Of a stretch of 6,354 nucleotides of DNA, positions 1-5,870 are shown piece by piece. Within the stretch, counting starts at the first letter, position 1. Every line of letters starts with the position of its first letter. The position numbers and the translations under genes were made by a program. The notes below the pieces were generated by a model that saw only the letters and a list, made by a program, of their open reading frames with translations, did no database searches and was not told the origin of the DNA. This DNA comes from an uncultured Sutterella sp. (GTDB taxonomy: Bacteria; Pseudomonadota; Gammaproteobacteria; Burkholderiales; Burkholderiaceae_F): contig USAL01000108.1 in assembly GCA_900552545.1 (NCBI GenBank), positions 1-6,354 on the forward strand. Direction: 5' to 3'.

Positions 1-68
1 TTTGTTGTCCCTTTTTGTCATTGCCCTCCCGCGCGTTCGGACGTCCGCGCGAGGCTCTCCCCAAGCGT

Positions 69-130
69 TCTTTTTTTTGTCCTTTTTCGTCCTTTTTTCG
101 TCCTTTCTTGCGCCCCTTTTTTCCCGTTCC
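69..130 (+). repeat. Pyrimidine tract with short T-rich tandem repeats
   Basis: This stretch is almost entirely C and T on the plus strand. It contains three imperfect 10-11 base repeats of the form TTTTTCGTCC (about 73-82, 83-92 and 93-103), followed by degenerate copies. It lies in the 291-base stretch before gltX, where I see no convincing gene. A nearby G+C-rich inverted repeat (arms GCGCG 31-35 and CGCGC 46-50, with the 10-base palindrome CGGACGTCCG at 38-47) precedes it. The tract could be the remains of termination signals of an upstream gene or replication slippage. Its function is unknown. Confidence 0.55.
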
Positions 131-203
131 TGAGGGCCTTTTCTCCTCAAAGCCAGCCCGGGCGGCAGCCCCTCTCGCCCTCACGCACGCTCCCGCAATG
201 CCT

Positions 204-209
204 TAAAAT
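204..209 (+). promoter_or_regulatory. Possible -10 element upstream of gltX
   Basis: TAAAAT at 204-209 matches the -10 consensus in five of six positions and lies in a locally AT-rich patch about 88 bases before the expected gltX start. No recognisable -35 box lies 16-18 bases upstream, so this is a weak candidate. Confidence 0.25.
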
Positions 210-291
210 AGCCACGCTTTTTATTTTTCCACGCTAGTCCCCGCAGAAGGCCCCGCAATCAAGCCCGCGCCCTTTGAGGGGTAGTCTGGTC

Positions 292-297
292 ATGTAA
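292..297 (+). other. Expected gltX start ATG followed at once by in-frame TAA
   Basis: ATG at 292-294 lies ten bases after an AGGGG Shine-Dalgarno-like run (277-281) and is in frame with gltX. The next codon is TAA (295-297). The following codons read EIRTRIAPAPTG and join directly to the MMHLGTART that begins the first open ATG at 334. EIRTRIAPAPTG is the normal first strand and nucleotide-binding motif of bacterial GluRS, so the coding frame clearly extends back to 292. Changing one base (for example TAA to TCA) would restore a normal N-terminus. A sequencing or assembly error, a true nonsense mutation, and unusual initiation downstream are all possible. Confidence 0.85.
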
Positions 298-333
298 GAA
301 ATCCGCACGCGTATTGCACCCGCTCCCACGGGC

Positions 334-1698
334 ATGATGCACTTGGGAACCGCACGCACGGCCATCTACTGCTGGGCCGTCGCCCGCCACCTCGGCGGCA
401 AATTCCTGCTTCGCATCGAAGCCACCGACCAGAAGCGCTCCACCAAGGAAGCCGTTCAGGTGATTCTGGACTCCATGAAGTGGCTCAACCTCGACTACGA
501 CGAGGGCCCGATCTATCAGATGGATCGGCTCGAGCGCTACCGCGAGCTCGTTGACCAGATGCTTGCCGACGGCCGCGCCTACAAGTGCTACGCCACGCCC
601 GAAGAGCTCGAGGAAATGCGCGAGGCGCAGCGCAAGGCCGGTTTGAAGCCGCGCTACGACGGCCGCTGGCGTCCTGAGAACTGCCAGGGCAAGCCCATCC
701 CCGAGGGCATCACCCCCGTCATCCGCTTCCGCAATCCGGACGACGGCGACGTGACCTGGAACGATGCGGTCTACGGGCCCATCACGGTCTCCAACAAGGA
801 GTTGGACGACCTCATCATCATGCGCGACGGCATCCCCACCTACAACTTCGCCGTGGTGGTCGACGACTGGGACATGAAGGTGAGCCACGTCATCCGCGGC
901 GCCGATCACATCAACAACACCCCGCGGCAGATCAACCTCTACAAGGCGCTCGGCGCCGAGGTGCCCGTCTTTGCGCACCTGCCGCTCATCAACGGCCCCG
1001 ACGGCCAGAAGCTCTCCAAGCGCCACGGATCGGTGTCGGTGATGGAGTACGAAGCCAAGGGCTATCTGCCTGAGGCGGTCTTCAACTACCTCGCCCGCCT
1101 CGGCTGGGGCCACGGCAACATGGAAAAGTTCTCGCGCGACGAACTCGCCCAAGTCTTTGAGTTGAGCGACTGCTCGCGTGCGGCCGCACGCATCGACTTC
1201 AAGAAGTTCGACTGGCTCAACCAGCAGTACATGAAGGAAGCCGACGATGCGCGTCTGGCCGACCTCGTGCGTGCGCGCATTGAAAAGCGCGGCGGCACGG
1301 TTGAAGGCGGCCCCGATCTTGCGGGCGTCTGCGGCCTTCTGAAGTCGCGCTCGGCAACGCTTGAAGCGTTGGCCGACCAGGCTCTTTTCTTCTACAAGCC
1401 CTTGGAGCGCGACGCCGAGAAGGTGAAGGCCGCTCTTGAAGGCGACAACCTTGCCGCCATCAAGGCGTTCGTGGCCGCCGTCGAGCCGCTCGAAGACTTC
1501 ACCGCTCCCCACATCTATGAGGCGATCAAGAGCGTCATGGAAGCCATGAACATCAAGATGGGACCGGTCGCGACGCCGCTGCGCGTTCTGGTGTGCAACG
1601 CCGACCGCACGCCTCAGATCGACAAGACGCTTGAGCTCTTCGGCAAGAACGTGGTGCTCGAGCGCATCGCGTCGGGTCTTGCGATGGCGGGTCTTTAA
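334..1698 (+). CDS. gltX: Glutamyl-tRNA synthetase (GluRS), N-terminus interrupted
   Basis: This class I aminoacyl-tRNA synthetase charges tRNA-Glu with glutamate, using ATP, in the cytoplasm. From ATG 334 it has 454 residues; bacterial GluRS is usually about 465-475. The HIGH-type signature is at residues 3-6 (HLGT), followed by the Rossmann catalytic core with RIEATDQKRS (27-36). The KMSKS-type loop is KLSKR (226-230), followed by HGSVSV. An alpha-helical anticodon-binding domain fills the C-terminal third. All core motifs downstream of the start are intact. Upstream codons 298-333 encode EIRTRIAPAPTG, which is normally part of the enzyme, but an in-frame TAA at 295-297 separates them from the expected ATG at 292. 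A protein starting at 334 would lack the PAPTG motif next to the ATP site and would probably be inactive, so the real start is unclear. The gene appears monocistronic, with a terminator about 45 bases after its stop. Confidence 0.95.
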   Translation: MMHLGTARTAIYCWAVARHLGGKFLLRIEATDQKRSTKEAVQVILDSMKWLNLDYDEGPIYQMDRLERYRELVDQMLADGRAYKCYATPEELEEMREAQRKAGLKPRYDGRWRPENCQGKPIPEGITPVIRFRNPDDGDVTWNDAVYGPITVSNKELDDLIIMRDGIPTYNFAVVVDDWDMKVSHVIRGADHINNTPRQINLYKALGAEVPVFAHLPLINGPDGQKLSKRHGSVSVMEYEAKGYLPEAVFNYLARLGWGHGNMEKFSRDELAQVFELSDCSRAAARIDFKKFDWLNQQYMKEADDARLADLVRARIEKRGGTVEGGPDLAGVCGLLKSRSATLEALADQALFFYKPLERDAEKVKAALEGDNLAAIKAFVAAVEPLEDFTAPHIYEAIKSVMEAMNIKMGPVATPLRVLVCNADRTPQIDKTLELFGKNVVLERIASGLAMAGL

Positions 1699-1742
1699 TC
1701 GGCCGTCATAGCGTCCATCGAAGCGTTCATCAGTGACGCTTC

Positions 1743-1793
1743 AAGCGCAAAAAGGAGGAACGCCTCACGGGGCTTCCTCCTTTTTTGCGCTTT
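1743..1793 (+). terminator. Intrinsic terminator after gltX
   Basis: The core stem is GGAGGAA (1754-1760) with TTCCTCC (1774-1780), extended inwards by GCC/GGC past one bulged base. It is flanked by five A on the left and six T on the right, and the stem continues outward through AAGCGC/GCGCTT. The A and T flanks make it potentially bidirectional, which suits its place between two convergent genes. Confidence 0.85.
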
Positions 1794-1852
1794 GAATAAT
1801 AGGCCTCTTTGCTCGTTGATGCCTGCGTCGTGCGGGACGCGCCGCCAACGTC

Positions 1853-1890
1853 AAAAAGCCTGCGGAGCACTTTCACCCCGCAGGCTTTTT
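1853..1890 (-). terminator. Intrinsic terminator after the LysE-type gene, probably bidirectional
   Basis: A perfect 13-bp stem pairs AAAAAGCCTGCGG (1853-1865) with CCGCAGGCTTTTT (1878-1890) around a 12-base loop. It lies 48 bases past the stop of the minus-strand exporter gene. Read on the minus strand it ends in a run of T, and read on the plus strand it also ends in TTTTT, so it could back up the gltX terminator as well. Confidence 0.85.
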
Positions 1891-1937
1891 GTTGTTTGGG
1901 TGTTGGTCAATCGGCTACTGCCGAAAGGCCCCTTCGA

Positions 1938-2582
1938 TCAGATCTTTTCAAGGAGCTCGGTCACGACGCCCGCTGCGATCACCCAGAAGAGCACGGCGCT
2001 CACGTGGTTCATCCACCAGCCGAAGCGCTCGCCCTTGAGGTAGCGGCTCGCGCAGCAGGCGATGTAGCTGTAGCCCAGATGCACGACAAGGCAGATCACA
2101 ACGAAGACCGCAATGAGCATCGCCATGGAGCTTGCATAGTCGGCCTCGGGGTCAAGAAACGGGGGCATGAGCGACAGAAGAAACACCAAGAGCATCGGGT
2201 TGGTGAGCTGCAGCGTCGCCGCGCTCCAGAAAATCGAGCGCTCGCAGTGCGGACGGCGGCCGTTGCCCGAGGCAAGACGGCTCAGATCAAGGCTCTTGGC
2301 GCGCCAGCTTCTGAGACCAAAGTACACCAGCATCGCCGCACCGAAGAACTGCAGCCCGATGAAAAGTTCGGGCGTAGCCGCAATGAGGGCCCCGAGGCCC
2401 GTGGCGCAAATCACCGCCATCGTGAGTCCCCCGAAGGCATTTCCCAGGGGCGAGACGAAGGCGTTGGCCTTCCCGTAGCGCAGCGCATTGTTGAGCGTCA
2501 TCAGCACGCCCGCTCCGGGCGTGAGGCACGTGACAACGACGACGAGAAGGTACATCCAGAAGTTTTGCATTTTGTTCACCAT
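1938..2582 (-). CDS. LysE/RhtB-family amino acid exporter
   Basis: This is an inner-membrane protein of 214 residues, the normal family size of about 205-215. Members export amino acids or related small molecules using the proton gradient; the substrate here cannot be told from the sequence. Hydrophobic segments lie near residues 8-28, 41-66, 72-92, 124-142, 151-175 and 193-210, giving the usual six. The signature is TPGAGV (21-26), with Ala where many homologues have Pro (TPGP), and the second conserved patch is LTNPMLLVFLLSLMPPFL (127-143 region). I chose the ATG at 2582 because it leaves about 20 residues before TPG, as in the family. The ATG at 2570 (MQNFW) has a somewhat better GGATGG upstream and is a real alternative; the frame is also open back to a TTG at 2690. 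The divergent LysR gene and the shared palindrome suggest effector-induced expression. Confidence 0.9.
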   Translation of the reverse strand: MVNKMQNFWMYLLVVVVTCLTPGAGVLMTLNNALRYGKANAFVSPLGNAFGGLTMAVICATGLGALIAATPELFIGLQFFGAAMLVYFGLRSWRAKSLDLSRLASGNGRRPHCERSIFWSAATLQLTNPMLLVFLLSLMPPFLDPEADYASSMAMLIAVFVVICLVVHLGYSYIACCASRYLKGERFGWWMNHVSAVLFWVIAAGVVTELLEKI

Positions 2583-2672
2583 CCACGCAAGTGACTGCCG
2601 CCCACCACACCTGACGCGCCTTCCAACCCAACCGATGCTTCCAACACGGACATTGCGGCGAGGACGTCGCCC

Positions 2673-2693
2673 GGGTTGTTTCCTCAACAACCC
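2673..2693 (-). promoter_or_regulatory. Perfect 8-bp hairpin in the exporter mRNA leader
   Basis: GGGTTGTT (2673-2680) and AACAACCC (2686-2693) are perfect inverted repeats around a five-base loop, with partial further pairing of CC and GG outside. The hairpin lies in the leader between the predicted exporter promoter (2716-2745) and the start codon. It has no T-run after it, so it is not a plain terminator. It may stabilise the leader or affect translation. I recognise no known riboswitch here. Confidence 0.4.
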
Positions 2694-2715
2694 TCGGTGC
2701 GCAGCAGCCTACGCT

Positions 2716-2745
2716 TTTATAGGCGGCAAATATAGTGAAAAACAA
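2716..2745 (-). promoter_or_regulatory. Predicted sigma-70 promoter of the exporter gene
   Basis: On the minus strand TTGTTT (2745-2740) and TATAAA (2721-2716) are 18 bases apart. They match -35 and -10 consensus in three and five of six positions. Transcription would start near 2709, giving a leader of roughly 125 bases. The T-N11-A palindrome at 2754-2776 is centred about 55 bases upstream of that start, close to where LysR-type activators bind. Confidence 0.55.
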
Positions 2746-2753
2746 AATCTCTC

Positions 2754-2776
2754 AGTGCTACTATTTCTATAGCACT
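2754..2776. promoter_or_regulatory. LysR-type operator palindrome (T-N11-A)
   Basis: AGTGCTA (2754-2760) and TAGCACT (2770-2776) form a perfect 7-bp inverted repeat with a nine-base centre. T at 2759 and A at 2771 enclose 11 bases, the classic LysR-type box. A related half-site ATAGTG at 2732-2737 matches the inverse of CACTAT (2773-2778) and falls between the -35 and -10 of the exporter promoter, where an activation subsite is often found. The palindrome also covers a weak plus-strand promoter for the regulator gene (GTGAAA 2735-2740, TACTAT 2759-2764, spacing 18), which fits autoregulation. Confidence 0.65.
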
Positions 2777-2804
2777 ATGACACACCTTTTAGGGAATATT
2801 GCTT

Positions 2805-3710
2805 ATGCTCAAGCGGTTTGACTACCGACTATTGCGGCAGCTCCTGCTCTTTGCCGTGGTGGTGGAGGAAAAAAGCCTCAGAAACGCCGCGCGGCGCCTC
2901 AACATGTCCCAGCCCCCGCTCACGGCGCAGATCGATGAGCTCGAGGCTCGTTTGAAGTTGAAGCTCCTAGAGCGAAGCCCCCGGGGCGTGAAGGCAACGC
3001 TCGAGGGCGAGTCGCTCATGCCCGAGATCACGCGCTTTGTGACGCATGCCGAGGAGCTTGAGTTCGCCGTGAAGCAAATCCAGTCCGGGCACCGGGCACT
3101 TCTCACGGTTGCATCGGTGCACGAGGCAATGCTGAGCTGGGTGCCGCGCTTTCGCGAAAAACTGCAGGCGACCGAATCGGCCGTCTCGATCTTTGCCAAG
3201 GAAATCGACTCTGGCGACATCGCAGACGAACTCAAGGCCAACCCTTCGACGCTAGCCATCGGCTACATCCCCGAGCCCGAGCACTCGGCCTGGGGCAAGC
3301 TCGTGCTCGCACGCGAGTCGCCCGTGGCGATCGTCGCTAGAAACCACCCCTTGAGCAGCAAGGGGGCGGTGGCGTTGGCCGAGCTCGCGCGCGAAGACTG
3401 GGTGCTCCCCGGGCGAGATATTTCGCTTCGCTACGTCGACCGACTGGTGGTGCTTTGCCATGAGCACGGGTTTTCTCCGCGCGTGCGCCATGAGGTCGCC
3501 TCGACCATGCAGCAGATTGCCTACGCCTGCTGCGGCCAGGGCGTGGCGCTCGTGCCGGAGTACTTCTCAACACTTCTGCCCGAGGCCGTGGTCGCCTTGC
3601 GGCTTACCGACGTCGAGCCCTGCATCGAGGTCACCATGGTGTGGGACAAGGACAAGCCGAGTCCCGTGCGCGACCGCGCCATCGAAATCGCAAAAACCGT
3701 CCAGATGTAG
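2805..3710 (+). CDS. LysR-type transcriptional regulator
   Basis: This 301-residue cytoplasmic DNA-binding protein has the standard LysR length. The N-terminal winged helix-turn-helix covers about residues 8-68, with the recognition region SLRNAARRLNMSQPPLTAQI (24-43) and the typical LEARLKLKLLERSPRGVKAT that follows. A linker helix leads to an effector-binding domain from about residue 92 to the end. That domain shows the usual two-lobed pattern, including GYIPEPE in the first lobe and GQGVALVPE near the C-terminus. The ATG at 2805 has AGGGA (2791-2795) nine bases upstream. A TTG at 2799 in the same frame is only three to four bases from that site and is less likely. The gene is divergent from a LysE-type exporter, as in ArgP-ArgO and LysG-LysE pairs, so it most likely senses the exporter's substrate. 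The ligand is unknown. Confidence 0.93.
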   Translation: MLKRFDYRLLRQLLLFAVVVEEKSLRNAARRLNMSQPPLTAQIDELEARLKLKLLERSPRGVKATLEGESLMPEITRFVTHAEELEFAVKQIQSGHRALLTVASVHEAMLSWVPRFREKLQATESAVSIFAKEIDSGDIADELKANPSTLAIGYIPEPEHSAWGKLVLARESPVAIVARNHPLSSKGAVALAELAREDWVLPGRDISLRYVDRLVVLCHEHGFSPRVRHEVASTMQQIAYACCGQGVALVPEYFSTLLPEAVVALRLTDVEPCIEVTMVWDKDKPSPVRDRAIEIAKTVQM

Positions 3711-3737
3711 GTACTTACCCTGATCTTCGCGATTTTT
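3685..3737 (+). terminator. Possible weak terminator at the end of the LysR gene
   Basis: AAATCGC (3685-3691), inside the end of the gene, can pair with GCGATTT (3729-3735), which runs into TTTTTA. The 37-base loop contains smaller pairs (AGAT/ATCT, GTA/TAC). The long loop makes this a poor terminator, and the regulator transcript may instead run on into the tRNA. Confidence 0.25.
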
Positions 3738-3749
3738 ATGCACGGGGAC

Positions 3750-3778
3750 TTGCAAAGGAAAAATAGCTCACATATAAT
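3750..3778 (+). promoter_or_regulatory. Promoter of tRNA-Arg
   Basis: TTGCAA (3750-3755) and a perfect TATAAT (3773-3778) are separated by 17 bases. Transcription would begin near 3785, about 14 bases before the mature tRNA. This is the strongest promoter match in the window, as expected for a stable RNA gene. Confidence 0.8.
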
Positions 3779-3798
3779 TTTGTTCTCGTTAGATGAGT

Positions 3799-3875
3799 GC
3801 GCCAGTAGCTCAGTTGGATAGAGTACCTGGCTACGAACCAGGGGGTCGCGGGTTCGAATCCTACCTGGCGCACCA
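3799..3875 (+). tRNA. tRNA-Arg, anticodon ACG, CCA encoded
   Basis: The 77 bases fold as a complete cloverleaf. The acceptor stem is GCGCCAG/CTGGCGC with discriminator A and encoded CCA (3873-3875). The D arm is GCTC/GAGT, and the anticodon stem CCTGG/CCAGG encloses loop CTACGAA. The variable loop is GGGTC and the T-loop is TTCGAAT. The anticodon ACG, with inosine at the first position after editing by TadA, reads CGU, CGC and CGA. The T-stem GCGGG (3848-3852) against CCTAC (3860-3864) has a C.A mismatch (3849.3863) and a G.U pair, which is unusual. Everything else is standard, and the gene has its own promoter and terminators. Confidence 0.97.
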
Positions 3876-3886
3876 CCTCTATTCCG

Positions 3887-3922
3887 GAAGGGCTTCCATG
3901 AAAAGTGGAAGCCCTTCTTCTT
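3887..3922 (+). terminator. First terminator after tRNA-Arg
   Basis: A perfect 12-bp stem pairs GAAGGGCTTCCA (3887-3898) with TGGAAGCCCTTC (3906-3917) around a seven-base loop. It is followed by a broken T-run (TTCTTTAT). It begins 11 bases after the tRNA CCA. Confidence 0.85.
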
Positions 3923-3971
3923 TATGCGTTCTGGATGCGGGTTCTGCTTCACCTTCCGCACCCGCGCTGAC

Positions 3972-4008
3972 AGGCTCCTGATTTTTACGTCGGGAGCCTT
4001 TTTGTTTA
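3972..4008 (+). terminator. Second, tandem terminator after tRNA-Arg
   Basis: AGGCTCCTG (3972-3980) pairs with CGGGAGCCT (3991-3999), with one G.U pair and a ten-base loop, followed by TTTTTGTTT. The T-run is better than that of the first hairpin, so it probably catches read-through and shields the convergent gene at 4023-4319. I see no gene between the two hairpins. Confidence 0.8.
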
Positions 4009-4022
4009 TGGGGCCGCCTGCG

Positions 4023-4319
4023 TCACCGCTGGCACTGAAACGCCTCAACCAAGGTCATTGAGGATGTCACGCGCGGGACTTTAGCGGAGCGGCGGAGAGC
4101 CTCCTCAAGCGCCGTCTCAAAGCAGTCGTTGAGCTTGCCGGTGAGTTCCTCAAAGGTTCTTCCCTCGGTGACGATTTCAAGGTACGGCGCAAAGTCGCTG
4201 CACGCGGCCACGAGCGTATTGCTCTCGTGGTCATAGACGACGGAAACGTTTGCCTTGAGCGCAACGCCTAGCCGGGCGGAAAGCTTCCAGCCCGGTCGCC
4301 CGACGCGATATTCCAACAT
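4023..4319 (-). CDS. Small HicB/DUF1902-like protein, no visible partner
   Basis: This 98-residue soluble protein has a central stretch at about residues 23-75. There, VVYDHESNTLVAACSDFA, then EIVTEGRTFEEL and KLNDCFETALEEAL, follow the pattern of the partial RNase H-like fold in HicB antitoxins and DUF1902 proteins: a V-x-x-D-x-E strand, V-A-x-x-S-D, then T-x-E-E-L and a helix. There is no C-terminal ribbon-helix-helix or HTH domain, unlike full HicB antitoxins. The start ATG at 4319 is well supported by GGGAGGA five bases upstream. It is a separate transcription unit, since a terminator ends the preceding peptidase gene. No HicA-like toxin reading frame is found next to it. It may be an orphan antitoxin or a small regulator. 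That it is a gene is fairly sure; the family is tentative, and the function is unknown. Confidence 0.72.
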   Translation of the reverse strand: MLEYRVGRPGWKLSARLGVALKANVSVVYDHESNTLVAACSDFAPYLEIVTEGRTFEELTGKLNDCFETALEEALRRSAKVPRVTSSMTLVEAFQCQR

Positions 4320-4333
4320 GTTGTCCTCCCAAC
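4320..4333 (-). promoter_or_regulatory. Strong ribosome binding site of the HicB-like gene
   Basis: On the minus strand GGGAGGACAAC immediately precedes the ATG at 4319, placing GGAGG at five-base spacing. It is the best Shine-Dalgarno sequence in the window and fixes the start of this short gene. Confidence 0.75.
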
Positions 4334-4442
4334 AAAGGTGTCCAGTCAGTATGCCGCAGCGGGCGAAATTCTGGCCACCGGCTGTCCCGGATGCTTTCGG
4401 TCGGCCCGCTTTGATTCTTCAAACTCGGGCTTTTCACCCAGC

Positions 4443-4500
4443 AAAAACGCCGCCTGCTGCGGCTCTCCCCTATCAAGAGAGAAAACCGCAGATGGCGGCG
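4443..4500 (-). terminator. Large intrinsic terminator after the M20 amidohydrolase
   Basis: On the minus strand the stem is built of three helices. CGCCGCC pairs with GGCGGCG (4500-4494 with 4454-4448). CTGCGG pairs with CCGCAG (4491-4486 with 4462-4457). CTCTC pairs with GAGAG (4481-4477 with 4467-4463). A two-base internal loop and a small bulge separate them, and a TTTTT run (4447-4443) follows. It starts 53 bases after the stop of the peptidase gene and separates it from the HicB-like gene. The rest of the 234-base gap (4320-4553) holds no gene that I can support. Confidence 0.85.
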
Positions 4501-4553
4501 CTTTGCGTTCGCTGCGCGTCAAGCCCAAAGGCTTTCAGCAGTTGCGTTGCCAA

Positions 4554-5870
4554 CTACTTGCCGGCGGCAATGTCGTCGAGGAACTGGCAGTAGGTCTCGC
4601 GCGTCAGAACGGGCTTGAAGTTCTCGCAGATGCGGCGCGCCTCAGCAGCATCGTCATAGAGCAGATCAATGATCGTCATCGCGAGTACCTCGGGGGACTT
4701 CTCGAAGGCAACGTCGGCATTGCTCATCTCGAAGGTGGCTCCGTGGAGAATCCCCTTCACGCAACCCACCCACGGGTGCACGACCGGCATGATGTGCGAG
4801 ACGTCGCCCATCTCGGTGCTGCCCGCGTTGTGCGGGGAAATCATCACGTTCTCGGCACCGAAAAGCTTCTCGGCATTGGCGCGCAGGACGTTGCGCATGT
4901 CGGGATCCGGACGCAGCGGCAGGTATCCGGGCAGATCCTTGATTTCGCAAGTTGCGCCCACGGCGTCGGCACCGGCTCTGAGAGCACGATTAATGTCCTT
5001 GTTGTAGCCGGCGAGAGCCTCTACATTGGCCGCGCGCGTGTAGCTTTCCATCGTCACGTTGTCGGGAATGACGTTCACCAGATCGCCGCCCGAGTTGATG
5101 ATCGGGTGAAAGCGCACATAGTCGTCCTCACGGAAGCGCTCGCGGATGGCGTTGACGCCCATGACGCCGAGCATGGCGGCGTTGAGCGCATTGATGCCCT
5201 TGTCGGGGGCGCCTGCGGCGTGCGCTGCGCGGCCGCGGTACTCGATCAACTTGCCGATGAAGCCGTTGCAGCTTGCGCCCACGTCGTAGTGCCCCTCGGG
5301 GTTCTTGGTCACCTGCGCGTGCATCTGCATGGCCATGTCGATGTCGTCGAACGCCCCTTCGGCAATCAACTGCTGCTTGCCGCCCAAGTAGCGCAATTTG
5401 CCTGCTTCACGCAGCTTGTTGCGGTAGTCGATTTCAACATACTCTTCGGCCGGCACGGCAAAGAAGACGACGTCGCCGTCCAACTCATTCATGATGCCCG
5501 CGTCCTTGAAGGCCCAGGCGACGGCCAGCAGATTGGCGATCTGGATGTGGTGCCCGCAGCAGTGGGCGGCGCCCGTCACCGGATCGGCGTGCGGATGCTC
5601 GCGGCAGACGATGGCGTCAAGTTCGCCCAGTAGCGCCACGGTCTTGAGGCTCTTTCTGCCCTTGACGCGGGTCTTGACGCCCGTGATTCCCCAGCCCGTT
5701 TCACAGGCAAGGCCCATCTCTTCAAAGGCCTTCTGCACCTTCTTGCTCGTCTTCTGCTCCTTGAACCCCAGTTCGGGCTCGGAGAAGATGTTCTGGGCAA
5801 TCCCTTCAATGTCGGCGCGGCGCTTGCGGATCGCCTCGCAGACACGCTGCTTAAGCTCTTCCTTGGTCAT
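4554..5870 (-). CDS. M20-family amidohydrolase / metallopeptidase
   Basis: This 438-residue enzyme belongs to the M20 amidohydrolases, zinc or manganese enzymes that hydrolyse amide bonds of N-acyl or N-aminoacyl amino acids or dipeptides. Likely metal and catalytic residues are D85 in GELDA, C105 and H107 in HCCGHH, E142 and E143 in VPAEE, H184 in MQMHA, and H376 in LHGATF. The dimerisation lid domain is inserted at about residues 203-315 and carries the conserved H217 in GRAAHAAG. Near the C-terminus, GSTEMGDVSHIMPVVHPWVG (350-369) is typical of the amidohydrolase group related to AbgB, the aminobenzoyl-glutamate hydrolase subunit. No signal peptide is visible, so it should act in the cytoplasm. 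Length is normal. The ATG at 5870 has only a poor ribosome site upstream. A membrane protein gene lies before it on the same strand, perhaps a substrate carrier, though a terminator separates them. The substrate cannot be named. Confidence 0.93.
   Translation of the reverse strand: MTKEELKQRVCEAIRKRRADIEGIAQNIFSEPELGFKEQKTSKKVQKAFEEMGLACETGWGITGVKTRVKGRKSLKTVALLGELDAIVCREHPHADPVTGAAHCCGHHIQIANLLAVAWAFKDAGIMNELDGDVVFFAVPAEEYVEIDYRNKLREAGKLRYLGGKQQLIAEGAFDDIDMAMQMHAQVTKNPEGHYDVGASCNGFIGKLIEYRGRAAHAAGAPDKGINALNAAMLGVMGVNAIRERFREDDYVRFHPIINSGGDLVNVIPDNVTMESYTRAANVEALAGYNKDINRALRAGADAVGATCEIKDLPGYLPLRPDPDMRNVLRANAEKLFGAENVMISPHNAGSTEMGDVSHIMPVVHPWVGCVKGILHGATFEMSNADVAFEKSPEVLAMTIIDLLYDDAAEARRICENFKPVLTRETYCQFLDDIAAGK

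Noticed and set aside
15..206. Plus-strand frame of 63 codons over the pyrimidine tract
   Set aside because: Its Phe/Pro/Arg-rich composition simply reflects the T and C runs, the start is TTG, and no ribosome site is visible.
259..1512. Long minus-strand open frame of 417 codons opposite gltX
   Set aside because: It is the mirror of the gltX codons, rich in V, A, H, L and G as expected for an antisense shadow in GC-rich DNA, and gltX itself is unmistakable.
1809..2594. Plus-strand open frame of 261 codons opposite the LysE-type gene
   Set aside because: It is a hydrophilic His/Arg-rich shadow of the exporter and contains the terminator at 1853-1890.
3521..4048. Open frames across the tRNA on both strands (3521-4048 minus and 3793-3981 plus)
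   Set aside because: Phrases such as GRIRTRDPLVRSQVLYPTEL and APVAQLDRVPGYEPGGRGFE are translated tRNA sequence, a well-known annotation artefact.
4231..4476. Possible toxin partner for the HicB-like protein (81-codon minus frame)
   Set aside because: It lacks a HicA-like pattern, overlaps the HicB-like gene in another frame and its start runs into the terminator region.
4338..5633. Plus-strand open frame of 431 codons opposite the M20 amidohydrolase
   Set aside because: It is an antisense shadow of a well-recognised enzyme and runs through the terminator at 4443-4500.
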